Positions 7,435 through 15,715 are shown, numbered from the stretch's first letter. The stretch: DNA of 39,599 nt from Pseudomonadota bacterium (GCA_023410975.1 JAEYPG010000456.1:1-39599), one strand, 5' to 3'. Numbers and translations: made by a program. The notes: generated by a model from the letters alone, not told the origin.

Positions 7435-7869
7435 ATGGCCGAACTCGACGACACTGACCGCGCGTTACTGGCACTGCTGCGCGAGAACGCCCGTGCCAGC
7501 ACCACCGAGCTGGGGCGGCGGCTGGGGCTGTCGCGCACCACGGTGCAGAGCCGGCTGCAGCGCCTGGAGCGCCGCCGCGTGGTGGCGGGCTACACGGTGG
7601 TGGTGAACGAGGAAGCCGAGGGCCCGCTGGTGCAGGCGCACGTGCTGATCACGGCCGCGCCGAAGCAGGGTGGCGCCATCGAGGCGGCGCTGCGCCGCGT
7701 GCCGCAGCTGCGGCTGCTGCACTCGGTGAGCGGCCCCTTCGATTTCATCGCCGTGCTTTCGGCCGCCTCCATCGGCGAGCTCGACGCGCTCATCGACCGC
7801 ATCGGCGCGCTGCAGGGGGTGGAACGCACCATGTCGGCCATCGTCTTGTCCACGCGCATCCAGCGTTGA
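7435..7869 (+). CDS. Lrp/AsnC-family transcriptional regulator
   Basis: 144-residue feast/famine regulator. Residues 1-60 hold the AsnC-type helix-turn-helix (LDDTDRALLALLRENARASTTELGRRLGLSRTTVQSRLQRLE), and residues about 65-140 hold the RAM ligand-binding domain (VQAHVLITAAPKQ, VPQLRLLHSVSGPFDFIAVL, ALQGVERTMSAIVLSTRI). The segment HSVSGPFDFIAVLSA corresponds to the conserved G-D loop of the ligand pocket. It is divergent from the saccharopine-dehydrogenase-family gene across 116 bases, the classical arrangement for an Lrp-type regulator controlling its neighbour. The likely ligand is an amino acid, perhaps lysine, by inference from that neighbour. Confidence 0.92.
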   Translation: MAELDDTDRALLALLRENARASTTELGRRLGLSRTTVQSRLQRLERRRVVAGYTVVVNEEAEGPLVQAHVLITAAPKQGGAIEAALRRVPQLRLLHSVSGPFDFIAVLSAASIGELDALIDRIGALQGVERTMSAIVLSTRIQR

Positions 7870-7980
7870 ACGGCGTGGGCGCTCAAGTCCGGGCCGCCGT
7901 GGCCGACAAAGACGACATAGCTGAAAACGCCCAGCGGCTGGCGCGCATGCCGCGCGACGGTTGTCGGCGTGGTGAAACTG

Positions 7981-9390
7981 ATGTCGTCTCTTCAAACCAT
8001 TGACGTCCGCAACCTGCGGCCGGGCATGTACGTCCAGCTTGATTTGAGCTGGATCTCGCACCCGTTCCCGCGCGGCAGCTTCGTCATCAGCAGCGAGGCG
8101 CAGATCGACACCATCCGCGGCCTGGGCCTGCAGCGCGTGCGTTGGGATCCGCTGCGCAGCGTGCTGCCGCGCCCTGCGGCCCCTGCCGCCGTCGTGGGCA
8201 GCGATCCGGACGAGGCCGAGGGCGCGGCCTCGGAGCCCGCGCTGGAGGCCGCCGTGCCGGAGGGCATGGACCTGGCGGTGCCGGAGGCGGAAGGCGCACC
8301 CACGACTGAGGCCGAAGCCGAAGCCGGCAACGCGGCCGAGGCCGCCACGGCTGCCCTGAGTGCCGAGCAGGAGATGGCACGGCACCAGCGGCGCCAGTTG
8401 CTGGCGGCCCAGCGCGCGGCCCAGCAGCAGTGCGAGCGCTGCTACGGCGACGCCATCCGCGGCCTGCGCGAGGCCAGCGAGCTGTTGCGCTCGGGTGAGC
8501 CCGTGGCGGCGCGCCAGCGTACCGAAACGCTCACCAGCGAACTGCTGCAGCGCATGCTGGGCGATCCCGAGAGCTGCATCCGGCTGCTCACCGAGGGTGC
8601 GGGCGACCGCAGCTCGGCGCATGCGCTCAACGTGACCGTGATCTCGCTGCTGCTGGGGCGGCTGCTGAACCTGTCCGAGTCCGAGCTGCAGGTGCTGGGG
8701 CTGGGCGCGCTGCTGCACGACATCGGCAAGTTGTACCTGCCTGACCGCATGCGCACGCTCGACGAGCAGTTCTCCGCAGCCGAGCTCAAGCTCTACCGCG
8801 AGCATGTGGCGTTGGGCGTGCTGCACGGACGCCGCATGGAACTGACGGCACCGGTGCTGCTGGTGATCGGCCAGCACCATGAGCTGGCCGACGGCAGCGG
8901 CTTCCCGCAGCAGCTGGAGCTGGCGCGGCTGACCCAGGCCGCGCGCATCGTCGGCCTCGTCAACCGCTACGACAACCTGTGCAACCCGCCGCTGCCGGCC
9001 AATGTGCATACGCCGCACGAGGCGCTGTCGTTGCTGTACACGCAAAGCCAGACCAAGTACGACCAGATGCTGGTGAGCGCCTTCGTGCGCATGATGGGCG
9101 TGTACCCGCCGGGCTCGGTGGTACAGCTCACCGACGAGCGCTACGCGCTGGTGAGCAGCGTCAACGCCGCGCGTCCGCTCAAGCCGCGGGTGCTGGTGTT
9201 CGACCCGAGCGTGCCGCGCGACGAGGCGATAGTGCTGGACCTGGAGCATGCCCCGGGGCTGGGTATCCGGCGCAGCCTCAAGCCGGCGCTGTTGCCGCGC
9301 GAGGTGCAGCAGTACCTCTGCCCGCACCAGCGCGTGGCCTGGTTCTTCGACGCGGGCCCGGCGCCGCTGGTACCGGAGTGGCGTGCATGA
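7981..9390 (+). CDS. DUF3391 / HD-GYP cyclic-di-GMP phosphodiesterase
   Basis: 469-residue predicted c-di-GMP hydrolase. Residues 1-60 match the DUF3391 domain (IDVRNLRPGMYVQLDLSW...HPFPRGSFVISS) that often precedes HD-GYP. Residues about 65-140 are an Ala/Glu-rich low-complexity linker and coiled segment. Residues about 205-400 are HD-GYP, with the metal-binding HD at H246-D247 (LLHDIGK), a downstream H (REHVALGVLHGRR) and the GYP-loop variant HHELADGSGFP, so Phe replaces Tyr. The metal ligands look intact. The ATG at 7981, preceded by GGTGA, gives the standard family N-terminus; a GTG at 7969 would add four residues. Its stop overlaps the next gene's ATG (ATGA), so the two are translationally coupled. 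Confidence 0.88.
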   Translation: MSSLQTIDVRNLRPGMYVQLDLSWISHPFPRGSFVISSEAQIDTIRGLGLQRVRWDPLRSVLPRPAAPAAVVGSDPDEAEGAASEPALEAAVPEGMDLAVPEAEGAPTTEAEAEAGNAAEAATAALSAEQEMARHQRRQLLAAQRAAQQQCERCYGDAIRGLREASELLRSGEPVAARQRTETLTSELLQRMLGDPESCIRLLTEGAGDRSSAHALNVTVISLLLGRLLNLSESELQVLGLGALLHDIGKLYLPDRMRTLDEQFSAAELKLYREHVALGVLHGRRMELTAPVLLVIGQHHELADGSGFPQQLELARLTQAARIVGLVNRYDNLCNPPLPANVHTPHEALSLLYTQSQTKYDQMLVSAFVRMMGVYPPGSVVQLTDERYALVSSVNAARPLKPRVLVFDPSVPRDEAIVLDLEHAPGLGIRRSLKPALLPREVQQYLCPHQRVAWFFDAGPAPLVPEWRA

Positions 9391-11609
9391 AGGCACGCCG
9401 TCCGCTGCCGTGCAGCCCGACCCGGGACCTGGCTGCTCCGAGCGGGCCGGGCGCGGCGGCGGCTCCTGGCGCGCCGGCGCAGCTGTCGGCCGTGCGACCC
9501 GTGGCCTTGCAAAGGACGGCGGCCGAGGCGCTGTCGCTGCTGGCCGGCGCCACCGGTGAGGAGGACGAGGGCGCGGGCCTGCTGGCGGCCTGGACGCTGC
9601 TGATCGAGAACCTCAACGAGGCGGTGTGGCTGGTGCAGGCCGACACGCAGCGGGTGTGCGCCGTCAACGAGGCGGCGCTGCAGCTGCTGGGGCTGCAGCG
9701 CGCGCAGGTGCTTGGCGCCGGCTCCGGCACGCTGCTGCCCACGCCGGAGGACTTCGCCTTCTGGGTCGAGGCCGCCGCCGAGCCGCTGGCCTCCGCCACC
9801 GAACTGTGCTCGCAGACGCTGCTGCAGCGCGCTGACGGCACCACGCTCTATCTCACGCGGCGCATCCGCCCGCTGCCGCCGCGGCTGTACATGGTGGCGC
9901 TGCAGGACCACAGCGCGCAGCGCCAAGCCGAACAGGAGCGCGAGCAGCTGCTGGCTCAGCTGCGCGCCACGCTGGAGTCCACCGCCGACGGCATCCTCGT
10001 CACCGACCTGGCCGGGCGCATCCGCAGCTTCAACCGCCGCTTCGCGCAGATCTGGGCACTGCCCGAGACGCTGCTGCACGACGGCAACGACGCTGCCGTC
10101 TACGACTGGATGCGGCGCAGCGTCAACGACCCGGTGCGCTACCAGCAGCGGCTGGACGCGGTGCGCGAGGCGGTACTGATGCAGGCCAGCGACCGGCTGC
10201 GGCTGCGCTCGGGCCAAGTGATCGAACGCGTGACGCTGCCGCAGTGGGTCAACGGCCGCCCCATCGGGCGGGTGTATTCCTTCCGCGACCTGAGCGAGCG
10301 CATCGCCGCCGACCAGCGCATCGAGCGCCTGGCCAGCACCGACGCTCTCACGGGGCTGGCCAACCGCGCCCAGTTCGCCGACACGGTGGCGCGCGCCACC
10401 GCCGATGCGCTGCCCGGCGGCAGGCACTTCGCCGTGCTGGTGCTGGACCTGGACCACTTCAAGCAGGTCAACGACAGCCTGGGCCACCAGGGCGGCGACC
10501 GCGTGCTGTGCGAGATGCGCGACCGGCTGCAGCAGTGCGTGCCAGAGGGCGACGTGGTGGCGCGGCTGGGCGGCGACCAGTTCGCGCTGCTGGTGCGCGG
10601 CTGCGACACGCATGGTGCGGAGCTGGCCGCGGTGCGCGTGCTGGAGGCGGTGGCGCGGCCGCTCACGCTCGACAGCTCGGAGTTCACGCTCACCTGCAGC
10701 ATCGGCATCGCCGTGCATCCCATCGACGGCGCCTCCGCCGACGACCTGCTGCGCCATGCCGAGAACGCCATGCAGCGCACCAAGGCCGGGGGCCGTGCGG
10801 GCTACCGGCTGCACCTGCCGATGCAGCAGCCGCTGGATGCGCGCTCGCGCATCCGGCTGGACCACGCCATGCGGCTGGCGCTGGCGAGCAAGCGCTTTCG
10901 CCTGGCCTACCAGCCGCAGCACGACCTGGGCAGCGGGCAGCTCATGGGCGTGGAGGCGCTCATCCGCTGGCACGACCCCGAGCGCGGCTGCGACATCCCG
11001 CCCTCGGAGTTCATCCCCGTGGCCGAGGCCAGCGGCTTCATCGTGGCCATCGGCGAGTGGGTGCTGACCCAGGCGGTGAGTCAGGCGGCCCAGTGGCTGA
11101 GCCAGGGCTGGGAGGTGCCGGTGGCGGTCAATGTCTCGGCGCTGCAGTTCCAGCAGCCTTATTTCGTGGACCAGGTGCAGGCGGCACTGGAGGGGGCATT
11201 GCTGCCGCCGCGGCTGCTGGCGCTGGAACTCACCGAGAGCATCCTGCTGCACGACGCGGAGGAGACGCTGTCGCGGCTGCAGGCCTTGGCCGCGCTGGGC
11301 GTGCGGCTGGCGGTGGACGACTTCGGCACCGGCTATTCCAGCCTGGCCTACCTGAAGCGCTTTCCCATCGACAAGCTCAAGATAGACCGCGGCTTCGTGC
11401 GCGGGCTGCCCGGCGACGAAAGCGATGCCGCCATCGTGCGCGCCATCGTGCAAATGGCGCGGGCGCTGGAACTCAATGTCATCGCCGAGGGCGTGGAGAC
11501 CGAGGCGCAGCGCGAGTTCCTGGCACGTGCGGGTTGCCACGAAGGGCAGGGTTACCTGTGGGCCCCAGCGCTGGAGCCGGAGCTGCTGCAGCAGCGGCTC
11601 ATCGGCTGA
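9387..11609 (+). CDS. PAS-PAS-GGDEF-EAL protein, degenerate GGDQF, likely c-di-GMP phosphodiesterase
   Basis: 740-residue soluble signalling protein. After a Pro/Ala-rich lead come PAS-like domains at about 70-170 and 195-310, a GGDEF domain at about 320-475 and an EAL domain at about 490-735. The cyclase signature reads GGDQF (395-399), with Gln in place of the catalytic Glu, so cyclase activity is doubtful. The EAL domain looks competent: GVEALIRW (EAL at 523-525), NVSALQF, LELTES, VDDFGTGYSSL, LKIDRGF, IAEGVET and EGQGY. The likely role is c-di-GMP breakdown, with the GGDEF part perhaps binding GTP as a regulator. The start ATG at 9387 overlaps the HD-GYP stop; the longer upstream open frame is a shadow of that gene. 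Confidence 0.92.
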   Translation: MKARRPLPCSPTRDLAAPSGPGAAAAPGAPAQLSAVRPVALQRTAAEALSLLAGATGEEDEGAGLLAAWTLLIENLNEAVWLVQADTQRVCAVNEAALQLLGLQRAQVLGAGSGTLLPTPEDFAFWVEAAAEPLASATELCSQTLLQRADGTTLYLTRRIRPLPPRLYMVALQDHSAQRQAEQEREQLLAQLRATLESTADGILVTDLAGRIRSFNRRFAQIWALPETLLHDGNDAAVYDWMRRSVNDPVRYQQRLDAVREAVLMQASDRLRLRSGQVIERVTLPQWVNGRPIGRVYSFRDLSERIAADQRIERLASTDALTGLANRAQFADTVARATADALPGGRHFAVLVLDLDHFKQVNDSLGHQGGDRVLCEMRDRLQQCVPEGDVVARLGGDQFALLVRGCDTHGAELAAVRVLEAVARPLTLDSSEFTLTCSIGIAVHPIDGASADDLLRHAENAMQRTKAGGRAGYRLHLPMQQPLDARSRIRLDHAMRLALASKRFRLAYQPQHDLGSGQLMGVEALIRWHDPERGCDIPPSEFIPVAEASGFIVAIGEWVLTQAVSQAAQWLSQGWEVPVAVNVSALQFQQPYFVDQVQAALEGALLPPRLLALELTESILLHDAEETLSRLQALAALGVRLAVDDFGTGYSSLAYLKRFPIDKLKIDRGFVRGLPGDESDAAIVRAIVQMARALELNVIAEGVETEAQREFLARAGCHEGQGYLWAPALEPELLQQRLIG

Positions 11610-11668
11610 GGCAGGCGGCGGGGCCGGCGCCTGTGGCGCTCCCCGGGTTTGAGAAGGCCAGCACTGTG

Positions 11669-11696
11669 GCCCGGCCCCAACGGGGCGGGCTCGTTT
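11669..11696 (+). terminator. Possible terminator after the GGDEF-EAL gene
   Basis: GCCCGGCCCC (11669-11678) pairs with GGGGCGGGC (11682-11690) with one bulged G, followed by TCGTTTC. It lies 60 bases after the stop codon. The T tract is poor, so termination efficiency is uncertain. Confidence 0.4.
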
Positions 11697-11794
11697 CACC
11701 CGTGCGCGGGTGGTGTGGCATGGCGCGCGCGTTGCAGCGCCCGGCGCTTTCTCCCAGGATGGAATTCACCGTCCACGAATTTCCCCTGCGCGCC

Positions 11795-13054
11795 ATGACG
11801 ACGACGATCGAAGCCCTGGTCGAACGCAAGATCTCCACGTTGGAGCCGCCGCTGGCCGTGACCCTGCCCGGTGGGCGGCGCCTGGGTCCGCTGCAGGCGG
11901 CCGTGACGCTGGCGCTGCAGGACCTGCGCACGCTGGCCGACTTGGCCACGGGTCAGATCGGGCGCGTGGCGGAGGACTACGTCGAGCGCCGGCTGGACAT
12001 CGGCGGCGCGCCGCGCGACGTGATGCAGCTGGCGGTGCAGCTCATCGGCGGCGACCCCACGCGGCGCAAGTCGCGCTCGCCGCTGCACGCCTGGCGCGAG
12101 TTGCTGGATGCGGGCCGGGCGCTGGCGTCGCGCCACACGCCCGCGGCCGACGCGCGCCAGGTGCAGTTCCACTACGACGTCTCGGACGACTTCTACGCGC
12201 TGTGGCTGGACCCGCGCCGGGTCTACTCCTGTGCCTACTTCCGCGACGACGGCATGACGCTGGCGCAGGCGCAGGAAGCGAAGCTCGATCACATCTGCCG
12301 CAAGCTCATGCTGCGCGAGGGTGAGCGCTTCCTGGATATCGGCGCGGGCTGGGGCGCCTTGCTGCTGTGGGCGGCCGAGCACTACGGCGTGCGCGCCCAC
12401 GGCATCACGCTGTCGAAGAACCAGCACGCGCACGTCAACCGGCTGATCGAGGAGCGCGGGCTGCGCGGACGCGTGCGCATGGAGCTGCTGGACTACCGGG
12501 CGCTGCCGGAGGACGAACCCTTCGACAAGATCGCCTCGGTGGGCATGTTCGAGCACGTGGGGCGCGCCAACCTGCCCGTGTACTTTGCCAAGATCCAGCG
12601 CCTGCTCAAGCCCGGCGGGCTGCTGATGAACCACGGCATCACCGCCGGCGGCACGCGCAACCGCCAGCTCGGCGCGGGCATCGGCGACTTCATCGGCCGC
12701 TACATCTTCCCCGGCGGCGAGCTGCTGCACGTGTCGCACGTGCTGCGCGAGATGGCCGACGCGGGGCTGGAGATGGTCGACACCGAGAACCTGCGCCCGC
12801 ACTACGCGCGCACGCTGTGGGCCTGGTCCGATGCGCTGGAGGCGCGGCGCGGGCAGGCGGAGCAGCTGGCTGGCGAGCGCGTGGTGCGCGCCTACCGGCT
12901 GTACCTGGCCGGCAGCGCGGCGAGCTTCGAGCAGGGTTGGCTGTCGCTGCACCAGATGCTGGCCAGCCGGCCCAGCGGTGACGTCAGCGCCGGGCCGATG
13001 CGCGGCGCACAATCCAGCTATCCCTTCAACCGCGACTACATGGCCAAGCGATGA
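11795..13054 (+). CDS. Cyclopropane-fatty-acyl-phospholipid synthase family methyltransferase
   Basis: 419-residue SAM-dependent methyltransferase of the CFA synthase family, acting on unsaturated acyl chains in membrane phospholipids or a related substrate. Residues 1-110 form the family N-terminal domain (LPGGRRLGPLQAAVTL, QIGRVAEDYVERRLDIGG). The catalytic part shows HYDVSDDFYALWLDPRRVYSCAYF (about 126-149), SAM motif I FLDIGAGWGA (179-188), GITLSKNQ, MFEHVG, LLMNHGIT and RYIFPGGEL. These are the usual CFA landmarks, and length fits. Either ATG 11759 (MEFTVHEF lead) or ATG 11795 could start it, and neither has a good ribosome site; 11795 gives a more family-like N-terminus. Its stop overlaps the DUF1840 gene by 4 bases. 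True CFA synthase versus another lipid methyltransferase is not settled. Confidence 0.86.
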   Translation: MTTTIEALVERKISTLEPPLAVTLPGGRRLGPLQAAVTLALQDLRTLADLATGQIGRVAEDYVERRLDIGGAPRDVMQLAVQLIGGDPTRRKSRSPLHAWRELLDAGRALASRHTPAADARQVQFHYDVSDDFYALWLDPRRVYSCAYFRDDGMTLAQAQEAKLDHICRKLMLREGERFLDIGAGWGALLLWAAEHYGVRAHGITLSKNQHAHVNRLIEERGLRGRVRMELLDYRALPEDEPFDKIASVGMFEHVGRANLPVYFAKIQRLLKPGGLLMNHGITAGGTRNRQLGAGIGDFIGRYIFPGGELLHVSHVLREMADAGLEMVDTENLRPHYARTLWAWSDALEARRGQAEQLAGERVVRAYRLYLAGSAASFEQGWLSLHQMLASRPSGDVSAGPMRGAQSSYPFNRDYMAKR

Positions 13055-13374
13055 TCTACAAGTTCAAGTCCAAGGCGACGGGCGACGTGGTGATGTTGGG
13101 CGTCAACGGGGACCATCTGCTGCGGATCATGGGCCGCGAACCCGCTGCCCAGGGCATCTTCGAGGTGGAGGACATGCCCCGGCTGCGCCAGCTGCTGGAG
13201 CAGGCCGTTGCGGCGGAGGAGGCTGCGCGCGCACAGGCCGAGGCGGAAGCCGCGGCCGAAGGCCGGCAGCTGCCCCCGCACGAGAACGTCAGCCTGCGCC
13301 AGCGCGTGTGGCCGCTGGTGGAAATGATGAAGCGCGCCCAGGCGGCGGGTTACCCGATCGTCTGGGGCGTGTAG
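13051..13374 (+). CDS. DUF1840 domain-containing protein
   Basis: 107-residue soluble protein matching DUF1840, a family known mostly from beta- and gammaproteobacteria. The N-terminus MIYKFKSKATGDVVMLG and the C-terminus VSLRQRVWPLVEMMKRAQAAGYPIVWGV are the conserved blocks. The middle (about 48-72) is an Ala/Glu-rich helix. No catalytic motif is seen and no function is known. The ATG overlaps the stop of the preceding methyltransferase (ATGA), so the two are probably translated together, which hints at a link to lipid or envelope metabolism only by context. Confidence 0.88.
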   Translation: MIYKFKSKATGDVVMLGVNGDHLLRIMGREPAAQGIFEVEDMPRLRQLLEQAVAAEEAARAQAEAEAAAEGRQLPPHENVSLRQRVWPLVEMMKRAQAAGYPIVWGV

Positions 13375-13507
13375 CCCGGGCAGCTGCGCTGCGCCGGGCC
13401 CGCACCGGCAGCGTGGCGCATGGCCGAGGGTCCTGCGGGCCGGCTCGGGGCCGCTGGGCGCGCGGCCCGGCATATTTCCCCTGCATCGAAACACGAGGAG
13501 AAGCGTC

Positions 13508-14140
13508 ATGAAACTCTGGAGCGACAGCTGGACCGACGGCGCGCGCATTCCCGAGCGCTACGCCGCCGGGCGCATCGACGGCGAGGGCGTCGGCTTTGCC
13601 GACAACGTCAATCCGCACTTGGCCTGGAGCGCCGTGCCTGCGGGCACCTGCTCGCTGGCGCTGATCTGCCACGATCCGGACGTGCCCAGCCGTGGCGACG
13701 ACGTCAACCAGCCTGACCGCGAAGTGCCCGCCGAGCTGCCGCGCGTGGACTTCTTCCACTGGGTGTTGGTGGACCTGCCGCCCACGCTCACCGCGATCGG
13801 CGAAGGCCAGTTCAGCCAGGGTTTCACCGCGCGCGGCAAGCCCGGGCCGGCAGCGCCGCACGGTGCGCGCCAGGGCCTGAACGACTACACCGGCTGGTTC
13901 GCCGGCGATGCGCAAATGGCCGGCAACTATTTCGGCTATGACGGCCCCTTCCCGCCCTTCAACGACGCGCTGGTGCACCATTACGTGTTCACCCTCTACG
14001 CACTGTCGGTGCCGCGGCTGTCGGTGGAAGGCGCCTTCACCGGCGCGCAGGCGCGCGCGGCGCTGGCCGCCCACGTGCTGGCTGAAGCCCGTTTCAGCGG
14101 CACCTACACCCTCAACCGCCGGCTGCTGGCGCAGCCCTGA
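13508..14140 (+). CDS. YbhB/YbcL-type PEBP family protein
   Basis: 210-residue phosphatidylethanolamine-binding-protein (Raf kinase inhibitor-like) family member. The family core is visible as VNPHLAWSAVPAGTCSLALICHDPD (ligand-pocket DPD), then the VDFFHWVLVDLPPT block with the conserved H-W, then GNYFGYDGPFPPFND (G-x-D-G-P-x-P) and the HHYVFTLYALSV strand. Bacterial homologues are mostly uncharacterised cytoplasmic or periplasmic small proteins that bind anionic ligands. There is no signal peptide here. The ATG has a good GAGGAG site 8 bases upstream. It is followed 37 bases later by the histidine phosphatase gene, with no terminator between, so the two may be co-transcribed. Confidence 0.9.
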   Translation: MKLWSDSWTDGARIPERYAAGRIDGEGVGFADNVNPHLAWSAVPAGTCSLALICHDPDVPSRGDDVNQPDREVPAELPRVDFFHWVLVDLPPTLTAIGEGQFSQGFTARGKPGPAAPHGARQGLNDYTGWFAGDAQMAGNYFGYDGPFPPFNDALVHHYVFTLYALSVPRLSVEGAFTGAQARAALAAHVLAEARFSGTYTLNRRLLAQP

Positions 14141-14177
14141 GCGCCGCCGCGCAACCTGCGCTGCAAAGGAAACTCCC

Positions 14178-14813
14178 CTGGAACCCACCCGCATCATCGC
14201 CATCCGCCACGGCGAAACCGACTGGAACGCCGATACGCGCATCCAGGGCCACACCGACATCCCGCTCAATGCCAACGGGCGCTGGCAGGCCCAGTGCCTG
14301 GCGCAGGCGCTGGCCGACGAGCCCCTGCACGCCGTCTATGCCAGCGACCTGGGGCGGGCCATCGAAACCGCCACGCCTTTCGCGCAGGCCGTCGGCCTGC
14401 CGGTGCAGCCCGAGCCGGGGCTGCGCGAGCGGCTGTTCGGCCGTTTCGAGGGACTGCGCTTCGACGAGATCGAGCAGCGCTGGCCCGAGGAAAGCCTGCG
14501 CTGGCGGCGGCGCGACCCCGATTTCGGCCCCGAGGGCGGGGAAACGCTCAGCGAGTTCTACGAGCGTTGCGTGGCGGCGGCGGCAAGGCTGGCATCGCGC
14601 CACCCGGGGCAGTCGATCGCGCTGGTCTCGCATGGCGGGGTGCTCGACTGCCTCTACCGCGCTGCCACGCGGCTGGAACTGCAGGCGCCGCGCACCTGGC
14701 AAGTCGGCAACGCTACGCTCAACCGCCTGCTGCACACGCCGCAGGGCTTCATGCTCGTGGGCTGGAGTGACGACACGCACTTGGCGCGTCCGGCGCTGGA
14801 CGAGCTGTCCTGA
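14178..14813 (+). CDS. Histidine phosphatase family protein (phosphoglycerate mutase-like), CTG start
   Basis: 211-residue phosphatase of the histidine (phosphoglycerate mutase/CobC-like) superfamily. The nucleophile is H11 in the IIAIRHGETDWN motif, with the second catalytic His in ALVSHGGVLD (about 150). LYASDLGRA-type (VYASDLGRAIETA) and GLRERLFGRFEG motifs are also present. It probably hydrolyses a small phosphomonoester; the substrate is unknown. There is no ATG, GTG or TTG codon in frame between the upstream stop region and the RHG motif. A CTG at 14178 sits 7 bases after AAAGGA and gives a normal N-terminus (MEPTRIIAIRHG), so it is the most plausible start. It follows the PEBP gene on the same strand. 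Confidence 0.85.
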   Translation: MEPTRIIAIRHGETDWNADTRIQGHTDIPLNANGRWQAQCLAQALADEPLHAVYASDLGRAIETATPFAQAVGLPVQPEPGLRERLFGRFEGLRFDEIEQRWPEESLRWRRRDPDFGPEGGETLSEFYERCVAAAARLASRHPGQSIALVSHGGVLDCLYRAATRLELQAPRTWQVGNATLNRLLHTPQGFMLVGWSDDTHLARPALDELS

Positions 14814-14818
14814 GCGCT

Positions 14819-14851
14819 GAGTCCCCCGCTGCGGCCTGCAGCGGGAGACTC
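14819..14851 (+). terminator. Strong hairpin after the phosphatase gene
   Basis: GAGTC-C-CCCGCTGC (14819-14832) pairs with GCAGCGGG-A-GACTC (14838-14851), interrupted by a single C/A mismatch, around a 5-nt loop. It begins 5 bases after the stop codon. No T tract follows, so it may be a 3'-end stabiliser or an imperfect terminator. Confidence 0.45.
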
Positions 14852-14979
14852 CAGGGCGCTGGCGCACTGTTTGTACCGCGGCGGGCGCACACTCCCCCGA
14901 AGTTCTACTGACGCACGCCTGGGGGACCGCACGCCCTGCGCGGTCTCCGCTGCGTCGATCGCATGCACACACTGCGGCG

Positions 14980-15420
14980 ATGGCGCACACAAACGCATCC
15001 AAAGGTCTCACAGGCGCAGGCTTCACGCTGGTGGAAGCGATGGTGGCTCTGGCCATCGCCGCGGTGGTGGCCGCCACGGCCTACCCCTCCTACATGGCGC
15101 AGGTGCGCAAGAGCCGCCGCACCGATGCGGCGGTGGCGCTGATGCAGGTGGAGCAGGCGCAGGAACGTTGGCGTGGCGCCCATCCCGGCTACGCAGCGGA
15201 GCTGGCCGCGCCACCACCGCAGGGGCTGGGCCTAAACGCCGCCAGCGCGGGTGGCTACTACTCCCTGGCGCTGTCCGATGCCGGCGCCGCCGGCTACGCC
15301 GTCGCGGCTGTCGCCGTGGCGGGCCGTAGCCAAGCCGGCGACAGCGGCTGTACCACGCTGGTGGTGACGGTGCGCCACGGCAGCGCGGTGCGCACGCCGC
15401 CGGACTGCTGGAGCCGCTGA
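14980..15420 (+). CDS. Type IV prepilin (PilE-like)
   Basis: 146-residue prepilin. A 14-residue leader ends in Gly14, followed by FTLVEAMVALAIAAVVAATAYPSY: the prepilin-peptidase site is G14/F15, E19 is the conserved Glu5 of the mature protein, and the hydrophobic N-terminal helix follows. The C-terminal part carries two cysteines (SGCTTLVV and PPDCWSR) that could close the usual disulfide-bonded D region, as in PilE-like minor pilins. The conserved pattern SRRTDAAVALMQVEQAQERW is typical of betaproteobacterial PilE. No other pilus gene is in the window, so it is an isolated prepilin gene. The ATG at 14980 has no obvious ribosome site. Confidence 0.88.
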   Translation: MAHTNASKGLTGAGFTLVEAMVALAIAAVVAATAYPSYMAQVRKSRRTDAAVALMQVEQAQERWRGAHPGYAAELAAPPPQGLGLNAASAGGYYSLALSDAGAAGYAVAAVAVAGRSQAGDSGCTTLVVTVRHGSAVRTPPDCWSR

Positions 15421-15500
15421 GGCGCGCGCGCCGCGCGGCACTGCGTGGCAAGCCTGCAGTGACCGGCTTGCAGCCGGACGCCGCCTTCAAGCACTTTTTC

Positions 15501-15539
15501 TCACACTGAAGGGGGAATTCGATTCCCCCTTCAGTGTGA
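15501..15539. repeat. Perfect 18-bp inverted repeat with 3-nt loop
   Basis: The arms 15501-15518 and 15522-15539 are exactly complementary, separated by TCG. The left arm starts TCACACTGAAGGGGG and the right arm ends CCCCCTTCAGTGTGA. It lies 80 bases after the prepilin stop. On the plus strand only ATTTC follows; on the minus strand an A-rich sequence follows, so neither side has a classical T tract. It may act as a terminator for the prepilin mRNA, an mRNA 3'-end stabiliser or a protein-binding palindrome. Confidence 0.8.
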
Positions 15540-15702
15540 TTTCGCACGCAACCCTCACATGCATTGCTTGGCGGCGATGTGAAAAGCATCCCGCATGCAC
15601 CTGGCTTGCCGACAGGGTTTCCCCCAACAGGACATTCCCGCGGTTTGGTGCCGACGTTGATGACAGGCAAGCGGCAAGTGCGGACTATCCGGTTCCGTCT
15701 AT

Positions 15703-15715
15703 TGAATTGCATTCA
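15703..15715 (+). promoter_or_regulatory. Candidate IclR operator
   Basis: TGAAT TGC ATTCA is a perfect 5-bp inverted repeat ending 5 bases before the proposed TTG start of the IclR gene. Its position suggests autoregulation of the regulator-transporter operon. The site is short, so this is a weak inference. Confidence 0.3.

Noticed and set aside
9141..11699. Minus-strand open frame of 852 codons
   Set aside because: It is antisense to the HD-GYP and GGDEF-EAL genes, and its composition (runs of Gln, His, Arg) is that of a shadow frame.
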